Source: JAPORK01 sp026710285
GTDB lineage: Bacteria; Pseudomonadota; Gammaproteobacteria; Pseudomonadales; Endozoicomonadaceae
NCBI GenBank assembly: GCA_965201045.1
Contig: OZ241746.1
Location: 62,001-126,000 of the forward strand
Length of the DNA: 64,000 nucleotides
Direction of reading: 5' to 3'
Shown here piece by piece: positions 48,602-59,893 of the stretch. Position 1 is the first letter of the stretch; every line of letters starts with the position of its first letter. Below the pieces are notes generated by a model, which worked only from the letters and a program-made list of their open reading frames with translations, was not told the DNA's origin and did no database searches. The translations under genes and the position numbers were made by a program.

Positions 48602-51600
48602 TTACACGTCAAGTTGCATATAAAAAATAACAGTTGACTGCCAGTTCTTATAAAACATTTGGCGTATATCATGAATTCTAAACCCCTCGCAAAATTCTAT
48701 ACCGCTTTCGTCATCAAATGTATAGATACCAAACACACTATTTCTGGTACTTGTTCCTGGATGGTTAAATAATACAGTAATATGCTCATGATCACTGATT
48801 ACTGCATAACCAACCCCCGTGGCTCTGGTCACCTGGTAAAAAACATCCTGCAAACCGAAAATTCCTATCTGGCAGCAACCACGTTGTAACGGTGTTAATA
48901 TTTTTTTTAAAGCTGTCAAATACCGTTTGATTCTTAAATCAACATCATAATAATACTGAATAGATTCATATCGTACAGATAAAAATTCATCTAAGTCAGC
49001 AACAGGAAGCGGTTTGCGAACAAGTGTATATGCCAGCAAAATAGTTCCGGTGTCACACATTATATTTTCTCCAATGGGTGAGTGACGTAAGTAAAGCCAT
49101 GCCTGTGAAGTTTCATCCACACTCATGAATTTTAAACGTCCATCAGGTGCATATGCTAAGAGTATATCCATTTGGGTAATAGGTGCAAAATCAGGATCAG
49201 GTTCTGTAACTTCCAGCAGTAGTTGCTCGACAGAATCATTTTCACTAATCAGACCACCCGGGAGGTTAGATACCCTTTTGTTTACCACTCTTTGAAAAGG
49301 GATTTTAATCATTTCAAGATCTGCTATACCCGCTTCCTCTCCGGCAAAAGAAAAAGACAAAAGACTAAGTGCCCCTGCTGCAACTGAAATGGTCATTTCT
49401 GCCATACCTATAACCTTTCTTGCGATATTAAGCCCTTTATTAGCAGGAATTGCAGCAGCGACAACAGAGATACTACCAATTGCAGCAGAACCTGCCACAA
49501 CGCCTGCCAGAGCTGCATAACCTGCACCAGCTGCGGCAGCTCCCAGGGTAGCAATGGTACATCCGGTCTGTATAACTGCAGCAGTAATATTGGCCCAGCG
49601 CTGATGCAATGCACTCAAACCCAGCGTACTGACATAACCCGCCCATTTAAAAGCTTCTCCCAACCATCGGGGAGCATTACCGGATGGATCAGTATTCATA
49701 ATTGGATTATTACTACCGAATGCATAACCGTCACCGGCGGAGTCTTCACTGAGAAAATACCGTTGTGTCGGATTATACGTCCGGTTGCCATTACCTAAAA
49801 ATTGCCATCCTGTAGCAGGATCTGTTCGCTCACCATCAAACCCTTGTAAAGTTTGTTTATACAGTGGCAGAGTCTTTGATTTATCATACCAAACCATACC
49901 ATAAGGACTATAAATATTACGTTGCTGAAAGTGATAACGTCTATTGTTGTTTTTTTTAAAAATGCCAGTAATATCACCTTTATAACTGCTTTGATAATAT
50001 TCACTGATTATACCATCTATTGCTTTTGCCACACCGAGATAACCAGCAATGTGTGAACCCTGTTGTGGATCAATAATTTTTTCATTTATAAGTTTATTAT
50101 CAGAATAAAAAAGATAACTAAGACCATTGATATTTTTTTCCATAACTTCTTTACCACTACCATCATAGGTATAATCGCTTAGTTTTCCTGTGGAGGGGAT
50201 AACCCGAACAACTTCATTCAGTGCGTTATAAATAATATGATTGTTTTGTCCGTCTACTGTTATATTACCCACATCATCATAAATAAAATTTTGTAGAACT
50301 GGTCTATTATGATTCCAGGTAGTACTAATTTTCTGAAAGCGCAAAGGCACCTTAGTATTTGTATAATAATAATTTATTGCTTTGCTTATTGTTTGTTTTT
50401 GCTGTACAGGTTGTAATACTTCCTGAATACTATCTAATCGGTTAAGTGGTGTGAACGTATAATCCTGTCGGATAATTACTGGTGCCTGTTTCAATCCTGA
50501 TCCACTGAGCGATGTATCATGCGGACACAAAGGCAAACCGGATGAACCCTGACACTGCATACTAACAAGATTATCCAGTTTGTCATAGTGATAATGCAGT
50601 ATGGCAAGCTGTTTATTTTCTGTTGTTTGACTTAATCTGACAATATTACCGTTAATACCATATATCATTGACCATACAGATATAAGCTGCTTGTTTTGTG
50701 TATCGGTCATCTGATCTTTATGTCCCCAAGTGTCATAGTGAAATACACGATACAGACCACTGCCATAATGAACAGACTTTATGCGGGAAAAACCATCGTA
50801 GACAAGTGTAAATAACGTTTCGACATTATTTTTTTGACAGGGCTGGTAACTGATACGGATAATGCGTCCCAGCCAGTCATATTGATTAGCTGTTTTGTTA
50901 CCAGAAATATCTGTAGTGCTTATAACACGTCGGTTATTATCATACTTCCACTGCAATTTATAATCAGAGTAGCTATTTTTTCCAACATGAATTAATTCCT
51001 GTATTAGCTCATCATCGCTATAAGCATAAGTTTTAGTTCCTGTGATATCGATTTTTTTTTGTATATTTAATGTAACATTATTATAGATAACACTCCATTG
51101 TATTTTATTATCTATAGACTGACTAACAGGAAGATTCAGAATATTATATTGCCATGAAAAAACATGCCAATGTGGCTTTATAACTGTTGCAATCATTCCA
51201 TCTGTTGTATAAGTATAAAAAGTACGCCTACCATCTTCTCCTGCATTCCAGAGCAGTTGTCCAGCCTGGTTATAACAAGATGATGACAGAAGATAACGTC
51301 CGCCTGAAACAGGGTACACAAATGATTGTATAATATGTCCGGTAAGGTTATACACTGAATGTATTCTGTTTCCTGCCGGGTCTGTGATATCAGTTAACCG
51401 TCCCAGTGAATCATAGTTTTTTCTGATAATTCTACCCCCGGGATCTTTTGTCATAATTTGTCGTCCAAAACCATCATAAGTGATAACAGATACCCGGGAG
51501 TCAGATTGTTTATAACTGTTAATACATAATGATTTTACAGAAGGCAGAGGACCTGTAGTTGCTGGTAATGTCCATTGTTTGATTGGTTGACTAAGTACAT

Positions 51601-54121
51601 TTGCTTTTGATACAGAGATAACAGAACGCTCACCGTGGGCAGCTTGCTCATAACTGACCACACATCTGTCCGTGTCATCATAATCCATAATAGTCATTCT
51701 TCCATCCGGCAGATGCGTTTGGATAGCTCTGCCTGTATCGTCATATTCTTGTGTCGTATCAAGTGTTTTCGCATACCCAGATTCATCTATAATATAACTA
51801 CTTTTTCGGATAATGCGTCCGTACTGATCATAGCTATTTTTTTGTACCGGCCACCAATGGTCTGGATGACGTTTCCCTATTCTGTCAATCGACTCAGTAA
51901 AACTTTTCAGCACTCTTCCTGCGCTGTCAAACACAACCTTCTTCTTTAATCCATTTACAGCTGTAATCATAATCTGATTAAGGTTCTCAGATATCGTATA
52001 ACTATAATAAATACTGGCAGCAAAATCAGTACCGGCAGCATTCTCTGTTTTTATTAACCGATCCCATTTATCGTAACAATAACGGTTACTATATTTTTTC
52101 TCTGCATCTGTTATCATTAAGACCTGATTTGTAAACAGGCTGGTTGTCGTATAAGATGAGACCAGGCGTTTATTGTCAGATAATTCAACAGCACTATAAG
52201 TTGTTTTAGTATAACTGTCTGGACTTTTTATATAATAGTAATCTTTGATCAAAGAATCTGATAAACCAGTCTCATTTTGTTCATCTGTCACTACCAGTTG
52301 CTTTAACAAACCATAAGTTAATAAATCATCAGGATTATTATAATAGTGACGAATTGTTGTTAATTTTTGACTACCTGACTGTTTGGTTTGGTGATCAAGA
52401 ACAGTAATATAGCCCTTTCCATTATAGTTAATCTCCTTATGATAATAATTGTGTGTCATGACCGGTAATGGTGGATTTATACTGGTTTTAATATTAGCAG
52501 GATACCAGATAGTGGATTCTTTTAATGTAGCAAAAGGCCATTCTTTTGAAGAAGCAGGACAGGCAGTATTACCTGTCAGTGGACAGTAATGGTTAACTGT
52601 TACACGTCCATAAGTATCTGTTTCTCGGATCACTCTTCCCTGTGTGTCATAACAAGCAGTAGCTATGGTTACGGCAGGTTTGTCTGCTGTATTTCCAAAG
52701 ACCCGGGTTATTATTTTTAAAGGCAGACTATAAGTAGCAGGCAAGTCAACAAAAGCAATATTCGCACAACCATCTGGTTTATCAGTACGACAAAAAAAAT
52801 AGTGTACTGTTGACAAAACCTGCCCTGTTCGGCTGCTTATTTGCTGTTCATCAGTCATCAGATGATATTTATTATAGGTCCGAATTTCCCGTATAAGACC
52901 ATTATCCTGTTCAGTTTGATAAGTATAACTGACCGGTGCCTCAAACAACTTGTCTTTTGGTGAACTAGTTGTAATATTTAACGCTGCATTAAAACCAAGA
53001 TAATTATGTTCATTGCTATTAGTCTTACCGTATTGATAACAGTTTACCATGACTGACTCACCAAAACCCGGATCAACGATCTCTTTAACTACTGCACACA
53101 ATGCATGAAATGCTGATGTGCTATGTACAGAAACTTTTATTTCATCTGTGCAATTATAAATAATCCGGCTACTTAATCCTGTCGGATAATTCACACTCGT
53201 TATAAAATGGTACAGATAATGAAAATAAATACCATGACCTGTATCATTAAGTGATAAAGGTAGGGTTACACTACGTATTTCATTACTTTTTTCATTAATT
53301 AGTACGACAACGGGATTACCAGTACTCCCCTGACTAACAACCCAAATATCGTGCTTTTTTCTGTACAGTTTAATGCTATGTCCTTCAGCATCTTTTACCG
53401 ATCTCAACAGATGAGTACCGGGTACATAACTGAAAAAAACATCCCATCCATCCTGTTGTTGCAGACGAACTTCATAACCTTTATGATCCAGTGTTTCTCG
53501 TAAACCATTGGCATAAGTAATTACAAAATGTGTACTGATATCTCCCCGAATAACCATATCATGAAGTTTATGGTACAACGGACACCAGTGACCATCAGGT
53601 CGTTTTTTTAAATAAAAATTCTGCCCAAAAGATGTGGTCAGTTGATGTGTAACCGGATTAAAATGCGTCAAATTCCAGCTCCAGCCTGTTCCCAGCCCGT
53701 CAGGATTAGCTAATGAATTGCTGCTATAATTGACATTCAGATTAATATCAGGTCCATGTCCTAAATTACTTAGCATACTACCTGTTTTAACATAAGCACT
53801 GAAAACACCTGTACGTGGATCAACAGTAGCACCCCATGCTTTTTTAAAATTAAACGCATTTGACCATGGTTCTTTTTTACCCGATACTGAAGAATAAACT
53901 GGCTGTATTTTTTCTTCTGAATTAAATTGGCGTTCAACATACTTGTTGTTTGTCGTTTTATTATTAATGCTATCATAATAACTAAAAAATTTAGCATAAT
54001 TATCATTGAAGTTATTACTTTGTATATTTGCTTCCTTACAAAATAAACTAATTGTGCAACATAATAATGTAATAACAAATATAAAAAAGAATAAAAATAT
54101 TTTTTTGTATTGAGCTAACAT
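48602..54121 (-). CDS. R9: giant exported RHS/YD-repeat protein with C-terminal Cys-His domain
   Basis: This protein of 1,839 residues starts at 54121 with AAGG upstream. The Phe-rich segment ends at Cys28 (SLFCKE) and the N-terminal 100 residues closely resemble R10. The shell with Cys loops (CRTDKPDGC, CPLTGNTAC, CQGSSGLPLC) and YD repeats is complete. The first core motif is DSAG instead of DPAG, while the second is DPSG and both Asp are kept. The tip is closest to R8, with CDTGT at Cys1689, DHEHITV with His1780, FDDESG with Asp1803 and FYMQLDV at the end. An extra His lies two residues before the conserved one. Only 102 bp separate it from R8, a shortened form of the common spacer. The RHS nature is certain from motifs; the tip function is unknown. 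Confidence 0.9.
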   Translation of the reverse strand: MLAQYKKIFLFFFIFVITLLCCTISLFCKEANIQSNNFNDNYAKFFSYYDSINNKTTNNKYVERQFNSEEKIQPVYSSVSGKKEPWSNAFNFKKAWGATVDPRTGVFSAYVKTGSMLSNLGHGPDINLNVNYSSNSLANPDGLGTGWSWNLTHFNPVTHQLTTSFGQNFYLKKRPDGHWCPLYHKLHDMVIRGDISTHFVITYANGLRETLDHKGYEVRLQQQDGWDVFFSYVPGTHLLRSVKDAEGHSIKLYRKKHDIWVVSQGSTGNPVVVLINEKSNEIRSVTLPLSLNDTGHGIYFHYLYHFITSVNYPTGLSSRIIYNCTDEIKVSVHSTSAFHALCAVVKEIVDPGFGESVMVNCYQYGKTNSNEHNYLGFNAALNITTSSPKDKLFEAPVSYTYQTEQDNGLIREIRTYNKYHLMTDEQQISSRTGQVLSTVHYFFCRTDKPDGCANIAFVDLPATYSLPLKIITRVFGNTADKPAVTIATACYDTQGRVIRETDTYGRVTVNHYCPLTGNTACPASSKEWPFATLKESTIWYPANIKTSINPPLPVMTHNYYHKEINYNGKGYITVLDHQTKQSGSQKLTTIRHYYNNPDDLLTYGLLKQLVVTDEQNETGLSDSLIKDYYYIKSPDSYTKTTYSAVELSDNKRLVSSYTTTSLFTNQVLMITDAEKKYSNRYCYDKWDRLIKTENAAGTDFAASIYYSYTISENLNQIMITAVNGLKKKVVFDSAGRVLKSFTESIDRIGKRHPDHWWPVQKNSYDQYGRIIRKSSYIIDESGYAKTLDTTQEYDDTGRAIQTHLPDGRMTIMDYDDTDRCVVSYEQAAHGERSVISVSKANVLSQPIKQWTLPATTGPLPSVKSLCINSYKQSDSRVSVITYDGFGRQIMTKDPGGRIIRKNYDSLGRLTDITDPAGNRIHSVYNLTGHIIQSFVYPVSGGRYLLSSSCYNQAGQLLWNAGEDGRRTFYTYTTDGMIATVIKPHWHVFSWQYNILNLPVSQSIDNKIQWSVIYNNVTLNIQKKIDITGTKTYAYSDDELIQELIHVGKNSYSDYKLQWKYDNNRRVISTTDISGNKTANQYDWLGRIIRISYQPCQKNNVETLFTLVYDGFSRIKSVHYGSGLYRVFHYDTWGHKDQMTDTQNKQLISVWSMIYGINGNIVRLSQTTENKQLAILHYHYDKLDNLVSMQCQGSSGLPLCPHDTSLSGSGLKQAPVIIRQDYTFTPLNRLDSIQEVLQPVQQKQTISKAINYYYTNTKVPLRFQKISTTWNHNRPVLQNFIYDDVGNITVDGQNNHIIYNALNEVVRVIPSTGKLSDYTYDGSGKEVMEKNINGLSYLFYSDNKLINEKIIDPQQGSHIAGYLGVAKAIDGIISEYYQSSYKGDITGIFKKNNNRRYHFQQRNIYSPYGMVWYDKSKTLPLYKQTLQGFDGERTDPATGWQFLGNGNRTYNPTQRYFLSEDSAGDGYAFGSNNPIMNTDPSGNAPRWLGEAFKWAGYVSTLGLSALHQRWANITAAVIQTGCTIATLGAAAAGAGYAALAGVVAGSAAIGSISVVAAAIPANKGLNIARKVIGMAEMTISVAAGALSLLSFSFAGEEAGIADLEMIKIPFQRVVNKRVSNLPGGLISENDSVEQLLLEVTEPDPDFAPITQMDILLAYAPDGRLKFMSVDETSQAWLYLRHSPIGENIMCDTGTILLAYTLVRKPLPVADLDEFLSVRYESIQYYYDVDLRIKRYLTALKKILTPLQRGCCQIGIFGLQDVFYQVTRATGVGYAVISDHEHITVLFNHPGTSTRNSVFGIYTFDDESGIEFCEGFRIHDIRQMFYKNWQSTVIFYMQLDV

Positions 54122-54349
54122 TTTTATGCCTTAATAAATAAATTAACAGTTGAATTCCGGTAATTTATCCATACTTAAAGGTAAAAATATTCTGATGATG
54201 TACCAGTGTTTTTTAGTTTCTGTGTTAATTCTTTTGACTTATCTGTTCTGAAATCCATATCATCAGGATGGGTTTTTATGATTTTGCTATGCAGTTTTTC
54301 TGACCCAATAAAATTGTACATAATCAGATATCAGTACAACTACGAAGTA

Positions 54350-57300
54350 TTATGTTTTTAACTGCATATAACCAGTAACAATTGCTTCTTTATAATTAAT
54401 ATCATAAAAAAAATTATACAGCGTTTTAACGTATATCATATCCAGACCTTTTTTTTCAAAAAAATAATAGATTCCATATTTATAAGGAGCAAAATTAGTA
54501 CTTATTCGTTTTATTATAGCTATATGCTGATAACCGCTTACTATTGTATAATTACTTAGGTTATGTCGAATTATACTATAGAGGTTACTCAAAGAATAAC
54601 GCCCCAAATTGTATTGTACTCGATGATTTCGCACGGGTTCTAATATTTCACTTAAAGCTAAAAAATAGGAATGATGAGATGAAAAAACATCAGAAAAATC
54701 GAAATGTTTATTTCTTGCAGACAAAAAATTTGTCAGCATATCAACAGGAAGGGGTTTTTTAGCAATGTGATATGCTAATAAAACAGTACCAGTATCACAC
54801 TCAATATTGTCTTTAAATGATGAACCACGCAAATAAAGCCATGCCTGTGAGACTTCTTTTTCATTCTCAAACGTTAAAAAGTCATCAGGTGCAAGTATCG
54901 AAAGATCAATCATTACATCAGTAGAAGCAGAAGGAAGAGCAGAAGAAACATATTCGAAGAAACGCTGCACAGTATCCATAGTTTTTTTTCCAGAAAGATA
55001 TGTACACTCATTAACAGTCGATATATCTGACCCGGAAGAAATCCCTGACTTTATTGAAAGCATCCGAAAAGGAAATTTAACTGTCTGAATATCAGCTGCA
55101 CCGGCTTCCTGTCCGGAAACAGAAAAAGGTAGAAGGTTAAGTGCTCCTGCTGCAACTGAAACAGCCATTTCTGCCATACCTATAATCTTACCTGCGAGAT
55201 TAAGTCCTTTATTAGCAGGTATTGCAGCGGCTGCTACTGGGATACTACCAATTGCAGCAGCACCTGTGACTACTCCTGCCAAAGCTGCAGATCCTGCACT
55301 GGCAACTGCTGCGCCCAAGGTAGCAATGGTACATCCGGTCTGTATAACCGCAGCGGTAATGTTAGCCCAGCGCTGATGCAGTGCACTTAAACCCAGGGTA
55401 CTGACATAACCTGCCCATTTAAAAGCTTCTCCCAACCACCGGGAACTATTACCTGACGGATCAGTATTCATAACCGGATTATTACTACCAAAAGTATAGC
55501 CGTCACCAGCCGCATCTTCACTGAGAAAATAATGCTGTGTAGGATTATACGTCCGGTTACCGTTACCTAAAAATTGCCATCCTGTAGCAGGATCAGTTCT
55601 TGCACCATTAAAGCCTTGCAGAGTTTGTTGATACAAAGGTAATGTCTTTGATTTTTTATGCCATACCATTCCGTAGGGACTATAAATATTGCGTTGCTTA
55701 AAGCGATACTGACCATTATAATTTTTTCTGAAAACACCGATAATGTCACCTTTATAGCTACTTTGATAATATTCACTAATCACTCCATCCATAGTTTTTG
55801 CCATACCCTGGTAACCGATGATATGTATATCCTGCTCCGGATTAATAATTTTTTCATTTACAAGTGTATTACCACAATAAAAAAGATAACTAAGACCATT
55901 GATGTTTTTTTCCATGACTTCTTTACCACTACCATCATAGGAATAGTCGCTCAGTTTTCCTGTTGAGGAAATAACCCGAGTAACCTCATTCAGTGCATTA
56001 TAAGTAATATGATTATTTTGCCCGTCCACTATCATATTACCAGCAGCATCATAGGAAAAACTTTGTAAAGCCTGTCTATTTTGATTCCAGGTAGTACTAA
56101 TTTTCTGAAGACGCAGAGGTACTTTAGTATCTGTATAGTGATAATTTATTACTTTATTTATTGTTTCTTTTTGTTGTATGGATTGAAGTGTTTCCTGAAT
56201 ATTGGCTATCCGGTTCAGCGGTGTAAAAGTATAATTTTGTCGTATAATTACGGGTGCCTGTTTCAGTTCTGAATCAACAAGTGATGTATCATGTGGACAC
56301 AAAGGTAAACCGGGCGACCCCTGGCACTGCATGCTGATTAGATTATCAAGCATATCATATTGATAGTGTAGTACAGCAAACTGTTTTTTTTCTGCTGTTT
56401 GACTGATCCTGATAATATTACCATTAATATCATGCGTCATTGACCACGCAGATATCAGCTGTTTTCTTTGCGTATCGATTATCTGATCCTGGTGTCCCCA
56501 TGCATCATAGTGAAATGTACGATACATACCACTTCCATAATTAATATGTTGTATGCGGGAAAAATTATCGTACACAGGTACAAGTAATATTTTGATATTA
56601 TTTTTTTTATATGGCTGATAATTTATACGAGCAATACGTCCTAACCAGTCATATTGAACATTTGTCTTATTACCGGAAATATCTGTAGTGCTTAAAATAC
56701 GCCGATTATTATCATATTTCCACTGCAGCTTATAATCAGAATAGCTGTTTTTTCCAATATGAATTAGTTGTTTTATTAACCCGTCATCACTATAGAAATA
56801 AGTTTTAGTACCTGTGACATCTGTTTTTTTCTGTATATTTAATGTGATACGATTATAATCAAAAACCCATTGTTGCTTATTATCTGTAAACTGACTAACA
56901 GGAAGATTTAAACAGTTATATTTCCATGAAAAAATATGTCGATTCGGCTCTGTAATTGTTGCAATTACTCCATCTGTTGTGTAAGTATAAAAAGTACGTT
57001 TTCCATCTTCTCCTGCATTCCAGATCATCTGTCCTGCTCGGTTGTAACCAGAAGATGATAACAGATAACACCTGCCTGAAACAGGATATATCCATGACTG
57101 TATAATTTTCCCCATGAGATTATATACTGAATGCATTTTATTTCCAGCAGGATCAATGATATCAGTTAATCTCCCCAGTGAATCATAGTTTTTTCGGATA
57201 GTTCTACCTACTGGATCTTTTGTTATAGTCTGTCGTCCAAATCCATCATATGTGATTACAAAAACTTGTGCTTCAGGTTGTTTATCACTATTGAGACACA

Positions 57301-59893
57301 ACGATCTTATCGAAGGCAGCGGACCTGTAGTTACTGGTAATATCCACTGTTTGACCGGCTGACTAAGTACATTTGCTTTTGATACAGAAATAACAGAACG
57401 TTCACCCTTTACAGTTTGCTGATAACTGACCACACATCTGTCACTATCATCATAATGCACAATAGTCATTCTTCCATCGGAAAGATATTTTCGGATAGCT
57501 CTGCCTGTATCATCATAATCCTTTATCGTGTCCAGTGTTTTCGTATATCCAAATTCATCTGTAACATAACTACTTTTTCGGATAATACGCCCGTACTTAT
57601 CATAGCTATTTTTTTGTACCGGCCACCATTGACCCGATTGTCGTTTTCCTTCTCTGTCAATGGATTCAGTAAAACTTCTGAGCATTCTTCCTGTACTGTC
57701 AAAAATAACTTTTTTCTGTAATCCATTAACGCCTGTAATAATGACCTGATTGAGATTTTTAGATATTGTATAGTTATAATAAATACTGGCAGCAAAATCA
57801 GTGCCTGCAGCACGTTCTATTTTTATTAACCGGTCCCACTGATCATAATAATAACGATCACTATATTTTTTCTCTGTATCTGCTATCATTAGCACCTGAT
57901 TTGTGAACAGACTGGCTGTGGTATAAGAGGACATAAGACTTTTATTGCCAGGCAATTCAATAGCATTATAAGTTGTTTTAGTATGATTATCCGCACTTTT
58001 TATATAGTAATAATCTTTGATCACAGAGTCTGATAAATCAGTCTCATTCTGTTTACCCGTCACTATTAGCTGTTTTAATAAACCGTAAGTCAACAAATTA
58101 TCAGGATTATTATAATAGTGAAGAGTTGTTGTTAATTGTTGATTACCTGACTGTTTAGTTTGGTGTTCTAGTACAGCAATATATCCTTTTCCGTTATGGT
58201 TAATCTCTTTACGGTAATAATTATATGTAGTTATCGGTAGCGATGGATTTGCATTGATTTCAATGCCAGCAGGATAATGTATGGTGGATTTGGTTAGTGT
58301 AGCAAAAGGCCATGTCTTTGAAGCAGTAGGACAGGCAGCATCACCGTTCAGTGGACAATAATGATTAATGGTTACACGTCCGTAGGTATCTGTTTGCCTG
58401 ATCACTCTTCCCTGTGTGTCATAACAGGCAGTAGCTATGGTTACGGCGGGTGTGTCTGCTGCATTTCCAAAGACCCGGGTTATTATTTTTAAAGGCAGAC
58501 TATAAGTAGCAGGCAAGTCAGCAAAAGCAGTATGCGCACAACCATTCGGTTTATCAGTATGACAAAAAAAATAGTGTATCGTTGACAAAACCTGCCCGGT
58601 TCGATTGCTAATTTGCTGTTCATCGGTCATCAAATGATATTTATTGTAGGTCCGAATTTCTCGTATAAGACCATTATCTTGTTCAGTTTGATAAGTATAA
58701 CTGACCGGTGCCTCAAACAGCTTGTCTTTTGGTGAACGGGTTGTAATATTTAACTTTGCATTAAAACCAAGATAATTATGTTCATTGCTATTAGTCCTAC
58801 CGTATTGATAACGGTTTACCATGACTGACTCACCAAAACCCGGATCAATAATCTCTTTAACTACTGCACACAATGCATGAAATGCTGATGTGCTATGTAC
58901 AGGAACTTTTATTTCATCTGTGCAATTATAAATAATCTGGCTACTTAATCCTGTGGGATAATTCACACTTGTTATAAAATGGTAAAGATAATGAAAATAA
59001 ATACCATGACCTGTATCATCAGGTGATAAAGGTAGGGTCACACTACGTATTTCATTATTTCTTTTATTAATTAATACAACAACCGGTTTACCAGTACTCC
59101 CCTGACTAACAACCCAAATACCATGCTTTTTTCTGTATAGTTTAATGCTATGTCCTTCAGCATCGTTTACCGATCGCAACAGATGAGTACCGGGTACATA
59201 ACTGAAAAAAACATCCCACCCATCCTGTTGTTGCAGACGAACTTCATAACCTTTATGATTCAGTGTTTCCCGTAAGCCATTGGCATAAGTAATTACAAAA
59301 TGTGTACTGATATCTCCCAGAATAACCATATCATGAAGTTTATGGTACAACGGATACCAGTGACCATCAGGTCGTTTTTTTAAATAAAAATTCTGCCCAA
59401 AAGATGTGGTCAGTTGATGTGTAACCGGATTAAAATGCGTCAAATTCCAGTTCCAGCCTGTCCCCAGCCCATCAGGGTTAGTTAGTGTACTGCTATTATA
59501 ATTAACATTCAGATTAATATCAGGTCCATGCCCTAAATTACTCAGCATACTGCCTGTTTTAACATAAGCACTGAGAACACCTGTACGTGGATCGACAGTA
59601 GCACCCCATGCTTTTTGAAAATTAAATGCATTTGACCATGGTTCTGTTTTACCCAATACTGACGAATAAACTGGCTGTATTTTTTCTTTTGAATTAAATT
59701 GGTGTTCAATATACTTGTTGTTTGTCGTTTTATTATTAATGCTATTATAATAACTAAAAAATTTAGCATAATTATCATTGAAGTTATTACTTTGTATATT
59801 TACTTCCTTACAAAATAAACTAATTGTGTAACATAATAATGTAATAATAAATATAAAAAAGAATAAAGATATTTTTTTATATTGAACTAACAT
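54350..59893 (-). CDS. R10: giant exported RHS/YD-repeat protein with C-terminal Cys-His domain
   Basis: This protein has 1,847 residues from the ATG at 59893, chosen over an upstream in-frame codon (59932) because AAGGT sits 6-7 nt before it and the Phe-rich signal segment follows at once, as in R5, R6 and R9. The segment ends at Cys28. Shell and Cys loops (CHTDKPNGC, CPLNGDAAC, CQGSPGLPLC) are complete. The core reads GFNGARTDPATGWQFLG, then SEDAAG and TDPSGN, so the first motif has lost Pro but kept Asp. The tip resembles R6, R7 and R11, with CDTGT at Cys1699 (CDTGTVLLAY), GYQHIAI with His1790, FFEKKG with Glu1813 where others have Asp, and a GYMQLK end. The middle region is nearly identical to R11. 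Confidence 0.9.
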   Translation of the reverse strand: MLVQYKKISLFFFIFIITLLCYTISLFCKEVNIQSNNFNDNYAKFFSYYNSINNKTTNNKYIEHQFNSKEKIQPVYSSVLGKTEPWSNAFNFQKAWGATVDPRTGVLSAYVKTGSMLSNLGHGPDINLNVNYNSSTLTNPDGLGTGWNWNLTHFNPVTHQLTTSFGQNFYLKKRPDGHWYPLYHKLHDMVILGDISTHFVITYANGLRETLNHKGYEVRLQQQDGWDVFFSYVPGTHLLRSVNDAEGHSIKLYRKKHGIWVVSQGSTGKPVVVLINKRNNEIRSVTLPLSPDDTGHGIYFHYLYHFITSVNYPTGLSSQIIYNCTDEIKVPVHSTSAFHALCAVVKEIIDPGFGESVMVNRYQYGRTNSNEHNYLGFNAKLNITTRSPKDKLFEAPVSYTYQTEQDNGLIREIRTYNKYHLMTDEQQISNRTGQVLSTIHYFFCHTDKPNGCAHTAFADLPATYSLPLKIITRVFGNAADTPAVTIATACYDTQGRVIRQTDTYGRVTINHYCPLNGDAACPTASKTWPFATLTKSTIHYPAGIEINANPSLPITTYNYYRKEINHNGKGYIAVLEHQTKQSGNQQLTTTLHYYNNPDNLLTYGLLKQLIVTGKQNETDLSDSVIKDYYYIKSADNHTKTTYNAIELPGNKSLMSSYTTASLFTNQVLMIADTEKKYSDRYYYDQWDRLIKIERAAGTDFAASIYYNYTISKNLNQVIITGVNGLQKKVIFDSTGRMLRSFTESIDREGKRQSGQWWPVQKNSYDKYGRIIRKSSYVTDEFGYTKTLDTIKDYDDTGRAIRKYLSDGRMTIVHYDDSDRCVVSYQQTVKGERSVISVSKANVLSQPVKQWILPVTTGPLPSIRSLCLNSDKQPEAQVFVITYDGFGRQTITKDPVGRTIRKNYDSLGRLTDIIDPAGNKMHSVYNLMGKIIQSWIYPVSGRCYLLSSSGYNRAGQMIWNAGEDGKRTFYTYTTDGVIATITEPNRHIFSWKYNCLNLPVSQFTDNKQQWVFDYNRITLNIQKKTDVTGTKTYFYSDDGLIKQLIHIGKNSYSDYKLQWKYDNNRRILSTTDISGNKTNVQYDWLGRIARINYQPYKKNNIKILLVPVYDNFSRIQHINYGSGMYRTFHYDAWGHQDQIIDTQRKQLISAWSMTHDINGNIIRISQTAEKKQFAVLHYQYDMLDNLISMQCQGSPGLPLCPHDTSLVDSELKQAPVIIRQNYTFTPLNRIANIQETLQSIQQKETINKVINYHYTDTKVPLRLQKISTTWNQNRQALQSFSYDAAGNMIVDGQNNHITYNALNEVTRVISSTGKLSDYSYDGSGKEVMEKNINGLSYLFYCGNTLVNEKIINPEQDIHIIGYQGMAKTMDGVISEYYQSSYKGDIIGVFRKNYNGQYRFKQRNIYSPYGMVWHKKSKTLPLYQQTLQGFNGARTDPATGWQFLGNGNRTYNPTQHYFLSEDAAGDGYTFGSNNPVMNTDPSGNSSRWLGEAFKWAGYVSTLGLSALHQRWANITAAVIQTGCTIATLGAAVASAGSAALAGVVTGAAAIGSIPVAAAAIPANKGLNLAGKIIGMAEMAVSVAAGALNLLPFSVSGQEAGAADIQTVKFPFRMLSIKSGISSGSDISTVNECTYLSGKKTMDTVQRFFEYVSSALPSASTDVMIDLSILAPDDFLTFENEKEVSQAWLYLRGSSFKDNIECDTGTVLLAYHIAKKPLPVDMLTNFLSARNKHFDFSDVFSSHHSYFLALSEILEPVRNHRVQYNLGRYSLSNLYSIIRHNLSNYTIVSGYQHIAIIKRISTNFAPYKYGIYYFFEKKGLDMIYVKTLYNFFYDINYKEAIVTGYMQLKT

